A stretch of DNA of 64,000 nt from an uncultured bacterium (GTDB lineage: Bacteria > Cyanobacteriota > Vampirovibrionia > Gastranaerophilales > Gastranaerophilaceae): the NCBI GenBank assembly GCA_902780525.1, contig CACZFL010000013.1:1-64000 (forward strand), given 5' to 3'. The notes beneath the pieces are model-generated. The model did not search any database. It was not told the DNA's origin and was given only the letters and a program-made list of their open reading frames with translations. How positions within the stretch are numbered: the first letter of the stretch is position 1; the number at the start of each line of letters is the position of its first letter. The position numbers and the translations under genes are program-made. This document shows, in pieces, positions 34,127 to 42,121 of the stretch.

Positions 34127-34480
34127 TTATTTAACTTCTTTTACTCTGACTTTTGCAGTTCTGAATTCTCCGGTATTATCAACATCAAAAATCTCATAGT
34201 CAGTTATTTCAGGGAAAGTTTCTTCCATTTCTTCTTTTATACAGCCGACAATATCATCCAAATAATCAGGATATTCACCTTCATCAAGCGTAAAATCCGA
34301 ACCGCCGATACATTTATCATTTAGCATATATGTAATACTGTAACTGTGTTTGTAATTGTCTTCGCATAATATCTCATCTTTCCACAAATCTTCATCAGGA
34401 ATATGAGTTTTAATACTTAATGAAATACCCATTTCATCACCTGCATTTAAAATACTTTTTTCTCTAACTTTTAAATTCAT
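34127..34480 (-). CDS. Hypothetical acidic protein, paralogue of 24,343-24,705 (117 aa)
   Basis: Shares IPDEDL, CIKEEMEETF-x-ITDYEIFDVD and TAKVRVKE with the gene at 24,343-24,705. First gene of a four-gene operon from promoter 21; the following genes differ from those after the other copy. Function unknown. Confidence 0.7.
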   Translation of the reverse strand: MNLKVREKSILNAGDEMGISLSIKTHIPDEDLWKDEILCEDNYKHSYSITYMLNDKCIGGSDFTLDEGEYPDYLDDIVGCIKEEMEETFPEITDYEIFDVDNTGEFRTAKVRVKEVK

Positions 34481-34512
34481 TGTTTTTACTCCTTTTTGTT
34501 TTCTGCATTTTC

Positions 34513-34544
34513 ATTATAAGTTACCCCTATGTCAGAAACGGACA
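34513..34544 (-). promoter_or_regulatory. Island promoter 21
   Basis: Minus-strand box TGTCCGTTTCTGACA (34,530-34,544), identical to consensus, 11 nt, TATAAT (34,513-34,518). It drives 34,480 to 33,398. Confidence 0.92.
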
Positions 34545-34576
34545 GAGGAGAATGTTTTATATTAATTTTGGTTGAT

Positions 34577-35386
34577 TTATATTTTATGAATTTTTTTTAG
34601 TTTATTTAATAATATATTTTTATCTTTATAAATATTATCTTGTTTTAATAAAAGATGTGCCAACGAGTGACAAGTCGGACATAATGTAACAAGTTCAGCC
34701 GGTTCAATAGTTCCTGCATCCTTTTCACTAATTGGGTTTAAATGATGAACTTCTACAACTTTATTATCGAAATTAAAATTGCAAGCCAAACAAGTATAGT
34801 TATCACGTAATTTCACTTTTTCCACAATTTGTTTATTACGTGATTTCGATAAATATGTACGCTCAAACAATTCACCTTCATAGTATTCCAGCAAAATATT
34901 ATTATGTTCTTTATTCGTATAAAGTTGTCTGTATTGTAAAAATGCTCTATTTATAATATTTCTCACATATTGATCACTTTTATTTATTATTTTTTCAATT
35001 TCTCTTTTACTGTGTTGTTTCTTGCCCTCTAATCCATAAAATAAAGATAAAATATTTTGTATATTATTATCAAAAATAGATAAAATGTTATTATCAGATT
35101 TTAATATATCGCTAAATATAGTTTCTATGTTATTAGGATTTCCACCCTCATCAATAAACTTAAAGAGTTCTTCAAATTCCCAATCATGTTCATAATAACT
35201 TGTAGAAACAAAATATTGATTTTTTCCTTTTAAAGGAAAATTTATTATAGTACCACTTTTGTCATAAGCAACAATATTTATGCATTGCTTTGGATTTTTA
35301 CCATGATTAAGTATAATTTTCTCTAAGTTATTTAATTGTGCTGCTTTTAAAGCACTTCTAGCATGTTCAAAGTTGTTGTTTGCCAT
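34577..35386 (-). CDS. HNH endonuclease domain protein (269 aa)
   Basis: The C-terminal part has LRDNYTCLACNF, VEVHHLNPIS and LVTLCPTCHSLAH: an HNH nuclease with two CxxC zinc pairs and the catalytic HH. The N-terminal ~180 residues are helical. AAGGAG before ATG 35,386 (35,389 also possible). It has a standard-type promoter, not the regulon box, so it may be independently expressed or a recent arrival. Confidence 0.85.
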   Translation of the reverse strand: MANNNFEHARSALKAAQLNNLEKIILNHGKNPKQCINIVAYDKSGTIINFPLKGKNQYFVSTSYYEHDWEFEELFKFIDEGGNPNNIETIFSDILKSDNNILSIFDNNIQNILSLFYGLEGKKQHSKREIEKIINKSDQYVRNIINRAFLQYRQLYTNKEHNNILLEYYEGELFERTYLSKSRNKQIVEKVKLRDNYTCLACNFNFDNKVVEVHHLNPISEKDAGTIEPAELVTLCPTCHSLAHLLLKQDNIYKDKNILLNKLKKIHKI

Positions 35387-35416
35387 CATTAACTCCTTTT
35401 GTTATCGATAAAAATT

Positions 35417-35445
35417 ATTCTATCAGACATTGTTACTCCCCGCAA
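35417..35445 (-). promoter_or_regulatory. Standard-type promoter of HNH gene
   Basis: Minus strand TTGCGG (35,440-35,445), 17 nt, TAGAAT (35,417-35,422). Confidence 0.5.
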
Positions 35446-35474
35446 GGTAAAAACTCTTATTATAAATAAAACAA

Positions 35475-35801
35475 TCAGTCGCTATATTCAAACCCATAGA
35501 TATAATCCTTACATTGCCAGCAACGACAAAAACGAAAATCCTCGCAGTTCACATATTTATAGTAACTGCAATCTATATATTCTCTGTTTGAAATGTGCGG
35601 ATAATATCGCCAAAATGGGCTTGGGTGTCTTTTATCAGCTCGCCACAACATTATTTTGAAGTTGCTGTCTTTATATTTACCCCTTTTCACACCCTTGGGC
35701 GGAGGTGTAAAAAACATATCCGAACCGTACAAAGGCGGAAGTTCTTCAGCAAAAACCGGCATAAATATTGATACACATAAAATAAGAAATAACTTTTTCA
35801 T
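35475..35801 (-). CDS. Secreted Cys/aromatic-rich protein (108 aa)
   Basis: Signal peptide MKKLFLILCVSIFMPVFA with cleavage before EELPP. The mature part is rich in Tyr/Trp/Cys (CSYYKYVNCEDFRFCRCWQCKDY), implying disulfides in the periplasm or outside. It overlaps the upstream gene by one base; last gene of the sigma-4 operon. No family recognised. Confidence 0.65.
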   Translation of the reverse strand: MKKLFLILCVSIFMPVFAEELPPLYGSDMFFTPPPKGVKRGKYKDSNFKIMLWRADKRHPSPFWRYYPHISNREYIDCSYYKYVNCEDFRFCRCWQCKDYIYGFEYSD

Positions 35802-36481
35802 TAAATAATCCAGTCGTTTGGAATGTACGCATCTATTGTTCCGAAAAACATCTGAACATTAAAGAGTTCTGCCCATTGCTTTGCAGAATGCATTGCTTCA
35901 CTATCAAGTCCGAGGTCATCTACCATAAGAAATATTGCAGACTTTTTCCCCGTTTTTCGTGCTTTGATTGGTGCTTTGATTACTCCGTAGGACCATTCTC
36001 TTGCACGAACAAAAGTTATAGCATAGTTTTCGGATTGACAATCAACTCCGTTAACAAATTTATCTCCGGAACACCAAACTTCAACAAATTCATTTTTTGT
36101 GTAAGGTTTTGCGCGCCTGTTTGAATAATGACAGTTGTAATTCGGAATCCATGGTGTCATTGCAGGGTGTCTGTGCATACCTAAAATGTTGATATCATAA
36201 TATCTGTCAAACGGAACAACCGTTCTTGTCGGGTGAGGTTCAGGGATTTTATCTTCATTAGGTGGTGCAATTCTTGCATATTCAGGCACTTGGCCTCTGC
36301 CGTCAACGTAGTATCCAAGGTCTCTGTCAACTTTGATTACCTGACTGCCTTCAGGATTAGTAATTGTTTTCTGCAGATTCGGAGCAAGATAATAATGGTC
36401 ATACAAACCGAGTTCCTTGGCAAAAACCGCAGAAATAAAAATTGCTGAACATAATATTGATAAGGATAGTTTTTTAATCAT
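35801..36481 (-). CDS. Secreted hypothetical protein (226 aa)
   Basis: Signal peptide (MIKKLSLSILCSAIFISAVFA). The mature protein has a Pro/Tyr-rich N-terminal half and a C-terminal block SAIFLMVDDLGLDSEAMHSAKQW...FFGTIDAYIPNDWII that looks like a Rossmann/thioredoxin-like strand-helix-strand unit. Third gene of the sigma-4 operon. Could be part of an envelope complex with the TPR protein and 35,475-35,801. Family unknown. Confidence 0.65.
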   Translation of the reverse strand: MIKKLSLSILCSAIFISAVFAKELGLYDHYYLAPNLQKTITNPEGSQVIKVDRDLGYYVDGRGQVPEYARIAPPNEDKIPEPHPTRTVVPFDRYYDINILGMHRHPAMTPWIPNYNCHYSNRRAKPYTKNEFVEVWCSGDKFVNGVDCQSENYAITFVRAREWSYGVIKAPIKARKTGKKSAIFLMVDDLGLDSEAMHSAKQWAELFNVQMFFGTIDAYIPNDWII

Positions 36482-36484
36482 ATA

Positions 36485-37945
36485 TCACCCTTTCAGTTTT
36501 GCATCTGCATTTTTACGGTTTGTTTTTGCCTGCTCGAGTGTTGAATCAATAGCAATAGCCTTGTCATAGTATTCGATAGCTTCGCTAATTTTACCTTCTT
36601 CTTCTTTTAATACACCGATGTTGCAATATGGTTTTGCGTATTTTGGAGCAATCTTTATCGCTTTGTTGTAACATTTAAGAGCCTCGTCATATTTCCCAAG
36701 GCTATAATAAGCAATGCCCAGATTGTTATAAGCAACTTCGTTTTCAGGCTCAGTTTCCAGAACTTTTTTGCAGGTTTTAATAGCGCTGCTATATTTTTGA
36801 GCTACTATAAACTCACGTGCTTTACCGAGCTTGTCATTAATATTATTTGCTTTCGTCTTTTCTTTTTTCACAGGTTTAAACAGATCAATATGTTTATTGA
36901 TTTCGTCTCTTAATAGAGAATACTCATATTTGTCATTATCAATAAAAATGGCCCTTTCGATGCTTAAAAAAGCTTCTTTGTAGTTTTCTTTTTTAAGATA
37001 TACTCTTGCACAATTATAGTGAGCTCTTGCGTACATTTGATTTAGTTCAATGGCTTTTTTGTAAGCATCTAAAGCTTCGTCATATTTTTCAAGTTCAAAA
37101 TATGCAGAACCCATAGCATTATATAAACCATCATATTCGCCGTTTAGCTTGATGACTTTTTTGTATGCTTTTACGGCATCTTCATATCGTTCCAAATCCT
37201 GCAATACATCACCTTTATAGATATAACCTTCATCCAGTAATGGTCCAAGTTTTATCATTTTGTTGTAATCTTTTAATGCCTTCTCTGGTTTATCAAGTTT
37301 TTCATAGGCGGTACCGCGTTTTTTGTAATAAGTAGCCCACTCAGAATCAAGTTCAATAGCTTTTGTATAATACGTTACCGCTTTTTCAAACTCCCGAAGC
37401 TCCATATATACATCAGCAATTTTTGCATAAACTCTGTCATCATCAGGTGCCACCTCTGAAGCCTGCTCAAAAAGTTTCAGAGCATCTTCATATAACTCCA
37501 GACTATTTTTCATATCGCCATAAAAAATGTACCCTTTTGGATTATTAGGTTTGATTTCCATTGCTTTTGTATAATCTGCAGCCGCTCCGGAATAATTTTC
37601 CATATCACATCTGATATCGCCTCTCATAAGAAAAGAGGTGTAATCTTCGCAATCAAGAGAAATAGCCTTTGTTGCGTCAGCTTCCGCTTCTTTAAATCTG
37701 CTTAAAAGATACTTTGAGCGTCCTCTCATGTGATAGTATTGACTGTGATTTTTGGATAATTCAATAGCTGTATCGTAATCAATAATTGCATCTTCGTAAT
37801 TTTCAAGGCAGTGTTTTGCTTCACCGCGCAGAAAATAATATTCCCCCTCGCGAGGTTTATGTTCTATTGCTTCGTTGAGTATTTCAACAGCTTCTTCATA
37901 AAGTCCGAATTCCATCTTTTCATTGGCCAGTTCTTCGTAATCCAT
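36485..37945 (-). CDS. TPR protein, about 13 repeats (486 aa)
   Basis: Almost the entire length is tetratricopeptide repeats with the usual W/L-G-Y-A-F-A-P spacing (e.g. AIEHKPREGEYYFLRGEAKHCLENYEDAI). A short Lys-rich break near residue ~365 divides two TPR arrays. No signal peptide, so cytoplasmic scaffold. Second gene of the operon headed by the sigma-4 protein (23-nt gap). Confidence 0.88.
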   Translation of the reverse strand: MDYEELANEKMEFGLYEEAVEILNEAIEHKPREGEYYFLRGEAKHCLENYEDAIIDYDTAIELSKNHSQYYHMRGRSKYLLSRFKEAEADATKAISLDCEDYTSFLMRGDIRCDMENYSGAAADYTKAMEIKPNNPKGYIFYGDMKNSLELYEDALKLFEQASEVAPDDDRVYAKIADVYMELREFEKAVTYYTKAIELDSEWATYYKKRGTAYEKLDKPEKALKDYNKMIKLGPLLDEGYIYKGDVLQDLERYEDAVKAYKKVIKLNGEYDGLYNAMGSAYFELEKYDEALDAYKKAIELNQMYARAHYNCARVYLKKENYKEAFLSIERAIFIDNDKYEYSLLRDEINKHIDLFKPVKKEKTKANNINDKLGKAREFIVAQKYSSAIKTCKKVLETEPENEVAYNNLGIAYYSLGKYDEALKCYNKAIKIAPKYAKPYCNIGVLKEEEGKISEAIEYYDKAIAIDSTLEQAKTNRKNADAKLKG

Positions 37946-37968
37946 TTTTACTCCTTATATTTCCGTTA

Positions 37969-38340
37969 CTATATCCCTAAAAATTTACGTAATTCTCTGC
38001 TGCGATTAGGGTGTCTCAGTTTTCTTAAAGCTTTTGCTTCAATTAACTGAATCTCATCTTTTTTGACACCAAAGAGTTGTGCGATTTCTTCAAGCGTTCT
38101 CAGTCTGCCGTCATCCATTCCCAAGCGAAGCCTTAAAACATCTCTTTCTCTTGGAGAAAGTGTACATAAAGTATCAGAGAATACTTCTTGCAGTTTGTTC
38201 AAATCTAAGTTATCAATTTGCACAGGTTGTACATATATGAGTCGTGCTAAATTTTGAAAAAACTGTTTTGAAATATCAGGCATTTCATTGTTTAAATTTT
38301 CTGTTGTCATTTCTGTTAAATCTTTTTCTTTGTTATCCAT
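37969..38340 (-). CDS. Free-standing sigma-70 region 4 protein (123 aa)
   Basis: Residues ~60-122 read SPRERDVLRLRLGMDDGRLRTLEEIAQLFGVKKDEIQLIEAKALRKLRHPNR, a close match to sigma-70 region 4 of RpoD-type factors including the -35-reading helix-turn-helix; regions 1-3 are absent. The ~55-residue N-terminus is unique and acidic. It could replace or bind the host sigma region 4 and read the island box that sits at the -35 position (inference); T4 MotA/AsiA and Bacillus phage Xpf-type regulators are the known parallels. It lies under promoter 22 with an extended dyad, which fits autoregulation. Confidence 0.9.
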   Translation of the reverse strand: MDNKEKDLTEMTTENLNNEMPDISKQFFQNLARLIYVQPVQIDNLDLNKLQEVFSDTLCTLSPRERDVLRLRLGMDDGRLRTLEEIAQLFGVKKDEIQLIEAKALRKLRHPNRSRELRKFLGI

Positions 38341-38437
38341 ATTTTGTCTCCTTAATTTGTTGGATTTCTACACTGTCAAGTGAATTTGCTCCTGAATAAA
38401 ATAACTTTTAGGAACCATCAATCCACCTTACGAATTT

Positions 38438-38473
38438 ATAATAAAACACCTCTATGTCAAAAACGGACATAGA
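38438..38473 (-). promoter_or_regulatory. Island promoter 22 with extended palindrome (sigma-4 operon)
   Basis: Minus-strand box TGTCCGTTTTTGACA (38,455-38,469), 11 nt, TATTAT (38,438-38,443). Here the dyad extends to 10-bp perfect arms (CCTCTATGTC with GACATAGAGG, 38,449-38,475 region). It drives 38,340 to 35,475. Confidence 0.92.
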
Positions 38474-38575
38474 GGCATTTTATTAGAAATTATTTTGTCT
38501 GTCAGCTTTGGGGAGTCTGTGTGTTAACATCGGGGTTCTTCTGTTTTTAATATTTGTGTATATTATAATATTTTT

Positions 38576-38986
38576 ATGGATGTACATACAAAAGAACAAC
38601 GATCAAAAAATATGAAAGCTATACGTTCCAAAAATACAAGAATGGAGGTATTGGTTTCAAAATATCTGTGGAATAACGGAATCCGGTTCAGAAAAAATGT
38701 TAAAGGTTTGTTTGGAAAACCGGATATTGCTATCAAAAAATATAAAGTGGCAATATTTCTTGATTCATGTTTCTGGCATAAATGTCCGAAACATTTTATC
38801 AAACCTTCTACAAATATTAAATTTTGGGAAGATAAAATTGCCGCAAATGTTGCAAGAGATTTAAAAGTTAATGAATATTATAAAAATAATGGATGGTATG
38901 TACTCCGGATCTGGGAACATGAAATTAAAAAAGATTTTGATAATACAATGCGGAAAATTATAAAGTTTATAAAAAATACAAAATAA
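38576..38986 (+). CDS. vsr: Very short patch repair endonuclease (136 aa)
   Basis: The Vsr fold is clear: RSKNMKAIRSKNTRMEVLVSKYLW, KPDIAIKKYKVAIFLDSCFWHKCPKH (catalytic Asp and zinc-binding Cys/His) and NGWYVLRIWEHEIKKD. It nicks at T:G mismatches produced by deamination of 5-methylcytosine, so it fits the two m5C methyltransferases at 46,450-48,584. TATAAT at 38,564-38,569 ends 6 nt before the ATG, suggesting a leaderless mRNA. Its stop abuts the AIPR stop with no gap (convergent). Confidence 0.92.
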   Translation: MDVHTKEQRSKNMKAIRSKNTRMEVLVSKYLWNNGIRFRKNVKGLFGKPDIAIKKYKVAIFLDSCFWHKCPKHFIKPSTNIKFWEDKIAANVARDLKVNEYYKNNGWYVLRIWEHEIKKDFDNTMRKIIKFIKNTK

Positions 38987-41203
38987 TTATACTTTAAATT
39001 GCATCGGCATTCCTTCATTTATAAAATGTTTCCTTAAATTGGAAGCTATTCGCACTTGACCTTCATTTGGACTTTCTCCAGTTTTATCCATATTTATTAG
39101 AATTTGTATTATTTTTTTTTCAACAGTACCACTAAATTTATTTTCCTTAATTCCCCAATCATATACCATCTGCCAATAAGAAGAACCAAGAGCAATCATT
39201 TCATTATACAAGTCAACATTATTTTTTATTTTTTGCGTTATTTTATATTCTTTTATTTTAGAAACAACTTCTTCATCTGGAATTAATGTTTCTATAAATT
39301 CCGGTAAAATATTCCATTCTTGTTTTTTAGCTCTTTTCCAACATTCTTCTTTTTTGCACCATTCTGTGACATTTTCTGTTAACCTGCTGTCATCTGTGAT
39401 AAAGTTATATACATCCTCACATAAAATACTGATTTGATTATAAAGTTCTTTGTACAACTTTTGTTTATTCCATATTTCTATGAAATTGATCTGCCCCTTG
39501 CAGTTAACTTTGACATAATTAAGAATTATACTTAATGTATAGGCAATAACATTCGCTTTGTATGAATGCTTGTTTTTGTACCATTGTGTTGATTTTATGA
39601 TATTGTCTGTATCACGAAACATTATTGCCAATGCTACCATCCGTTTGAAATAATATTCATTAAATTCAATATTTGATATTTTCCACTGATTCTTTATTTG
39701 ATTTGCGAAGTTCCTAACAATAGCTTGTTTACCTTTGCTGACAATGTCTGGAGCACCCGCATAAATTTCCATATATTTTGCGAGATCAACCATTTTTATC
39801 ACCTGATTTTCAGGATAACGCATTTCATATTGTTTCATTTGACTTGACTTGGGTTTAAACTTCATTTTCTCTTGGTTATACTGTCCACGGGCACGCTCAT
39901 AATACCAATATTGCTGATATTGATTACCATTAACCGCAGGTGCAGGAATTTTCTTTGAAAAATCCTGCATTCTTATATGAAAAGGATGATTAGAAAAGAA
40001 ATCAGATTCATCTACCTTATTTTGTGAATTAGAGTATTCTGAAATTTTTGGAATTATTCTTTCTGCCATAGATTGTTCCAAAACAGAAATTTTCATTGGA
40101 ACATATAAATTTGCCAAATTTATTATTTCATCTTTTCGTGCAGTCAGCAAAGTATTGGCAATTGAGGCTGTAGTTTGTCCTCCGTTAACAATCTGTAAAT
40201 CTTTTACTCTTGTTATCACAAGTCCATTTTCAGTCATCTCTGTATCAAGTTCTGTTGCTGTAGCAGCAATCCCGTTGTTATATGCAAAAAACATTTCCGG
40301 GTAATTTTTTATTGTAGACTGGATATTTCTGTTAACCTTTCCCTTGGCACTTAAGAATGATCTTACATTTCCTTCAAGAAGTCTCGAACCGTATTCAAGA
40401 TATATATCATTAAGGAATTGTCCTGGAACAACTGCCAAATAAGATTTATATGTGATTAAATTTGCCGGTTTTTCCTCTTGCTGAATATTTAAAGCATCCT
40501 CCATTTTGGGTATGACTTCAATATCTGCAATTGCATCATTATATTCTACTGCTTTTACGCAAGGTATGCCAGAAGAAAACCCAAAATCTGCCAGAGAAAT
40601 TTCTATACTCTCTTTTTGTGTTCTTGAGCTAACAATATTATATATTCTGTCAATATCCCATATATTTAATTCAAGCGGTACATCAGCCACAGAACTGACC
40701 ATCATATTTTGGAGTTTTAATTCTTTTATATTTTTTTTCCTTTGATTATTGTATGCATCTGTAAGAAGATAAAAACGGAATTTGGTAATATTACCTATAT
40801 TATTAAATATCTTTTTAGCAAAGTCATAAGCTTCTGTACTTTCTTCCAGTTCTTTATATAACTCATATTTAGAAGCTTCATTAATAAAATACCAGATTCG
40901 TCTGAAAAAATCCGTAATTTCATCAGCATTGACAGAAGATGATTCATAGCGTCCATGATAGTCAGTTATAAAAACACAACAACTACCATCTGTTTCGTCA
41001 ATAGTATACCCGTCAATTCTCATATTGGCACCACGTTTCGAAACTCCTTCATAGTAACATTCTTTAAAATCATCAAATTCATCACCATTGATCAAAATTT
41101 CTGTAACAATTTTCAGAAATTCATCCTGAGGATTTGTGATGTCGACAACAGCTGCTATTTCAATATCTTCATGTAATTTATTTCTATATTCTTCTGTATT
41201 CAA
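38987..41203 (-). CDS. AIPR-domain protein (738 aa)
   Basis: FFAYNNGIAATATEL and LQIVNGGQTTASIANTL are the AIPR (abortive infection phage resistance) core; the N-terminal ~250 residues include a probable nuclease-like region seen in the family, and the rest is helical. Length is normal for AIPR. Last gene of the five-gene restriction operon, one base apart from 41,204-42,121. AIPR with MORC-type ATPase, Z1 and DUF4420 was described in the MutL/MORC restriction-modification survey of Iyer, Abhiman and Aravind. Confidence 0.88.
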   Translation of the reverse strand: MNTEEYRNKLHEDIEIAAVVDITNPQDEFLKIVTEILINGDEFDDFKECYYEGVSKRGANMRIDGYTIDETDGSCCVFITDYHGRYESSSVNADEITDFFRRIWYFINEASKYELYKELEESTEAYDFAKKIFNNIGNITKFRFYLLTDAYNNQRKKNIKELKLQNMMVSSVADVPLELNIWDIDRIYNIVSSRTQKESIEISLADFGFSSGIPCVKAVEYNDAIADIEVIPKMEDALNIQQEEKPANLITYKSYLAVVPGQFLNDIYLEYGSRLLEGNVRSFLSAKGKVNRNIQSTIKNYPEMFFAYNNGIAATATELDTEMTENGLVITRVKDLQIVNGGQTTASIANTLLTARKDEIINLANLYVPMKISVLEQSMAERIIPKISEYSNSQNKVDESDFFSNHPFHIRMQDFSKKIPAPAVNGNQYQQYWYYERARGQYNQEKMKFKPKSSQMKQYEMRYPENQVIKMVDLAKYMEIYAGAPDIVSKGKQAIVRNFANQIKNQWKISNIEFNEYYFKRMVALAIMFRDTDNIIKSTQWYKNKHSYKANVIAYTLSIILNYVKVNCKGQINFIEIWNKQKLYKELYNQISILCEDVYNFITDDSRLTENVTEWCKKEECWKRAKKQEWNILPEFIETLIPDEEVVSKIKEYKITQKIKNNVDLYNEMIALGSSYWQMVYDWGIKENKFSGTVEKKIIQILINMDKTGESPNEGQVRIASNLRKHFINEGMPMQFKV

Positions 41204-42121
41204 TTATTTATCCTCCCTAAAATCAGAAATACAAGCAAGCAAAATCGTGTATTGTGCATTTCCGATAGCTTGATTGAGATTTGATCTTGTAAGACGTGGA
41301 AATTTATTATTTATATTGTAATATTCTGTACCTTTGTACAAAAAACAATATTTGTTATATTCCTCATCATAAGTATAACCAGCATTATCAAGCTTGTTCA
41401 TAAAATGTTCCCTAACATCTGGAGAAAAGATTGTATCAGAAACAGATAAAACCATTGAATTTAAATCTATTGCCTTGTTATTAACAGAGCTTGTCTGTTC
41501 AAGACGGATAATTACGAGGTAACCATCATCTGCTGAATCAAGCTGCTCCAATGAGCTTATATCAACTTTAACAGCATTTTCTGTTATACTTTTAACTTCG
41601 TACCATGTATTATCAATTTCAAAATCTTTATGCCCCATAAGAGGTCCCATCCAGGCATTAATTGCAGTTGATTCATCATAATTTTTCATAAAATAATTTT
41701 TTAATTCCAATAACTCACCAATTAATCCTTTAATTCTGAGAATATCAAGCAAATCGGATTTTTTTTTCCCGAACATTTCTTTCCAGTATTTCCATCGAAT
41801 TAGAGCCTTTTCAACAGCTTTGTTTTTCCCTCCTTCTTCGCATACAGAAATCATATCTTTACAGAAAATAATAAATACAGACTTATATGTATCTTCTAGC
41901 AAATCAAAAGACAGAGCCATTTTGCCATCTTCACGTTTCATAAGAGATACATTTATATATTTTGAAGATTTTACATTATTAGTTTTTCCAGATTCTGTAA
42001 TAACCATAGACATTTGACCATCATCATTATACCCGAGAAAAATATCAACTTTATACTGGCTGTCAATTCTCTGATAAGTATGTTTTTCAGCACCCTTTTT
42101 AAATTTTTCAGATATATCCAT
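41204..42121 (-). CDS. PD-(D/E)XK motif protein, DUF4420-type (305 aa)
   Basis: GPLMGHKDFEIDNTWYEVKSI provides D...ExK of a PD-(D/E)XK nuclease and matches the DUF4420 wording; LRIKGLIGELLELKNYF precedes it as the family's helix. It overlaps the Z1 gene end by one base. It is the likely cutting subunit of the MORC/Z1 system. Confidence 0.85.
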   Translation of the reverse strand: MDISEKFKKGAEKHTYQRIDSQYKVDIFLGYNDDGQMSMVITESGKTNNVKSSKYINVSLMKREDGKMALSFDLLEDTYKSVFIIFCKDMISVCEEGGKNKAVEKALIRWKYWKEMFGKKKSDLLDILRIKGLIGELLELKNYFMKNYDESTAINAWMGPLMGHKDFEIDNTWYEVKSITENAVKVDISSLEQLDSADDGYLVIIRLEQTSSVNNKAIDLNSMVLSVSDTIFSPDVREHFMNKLDNAGYTYDEEYNKYCFLYKGTEYYNINNKFPRLTRSNLNQAIGNAQYTILLACISDFREDK

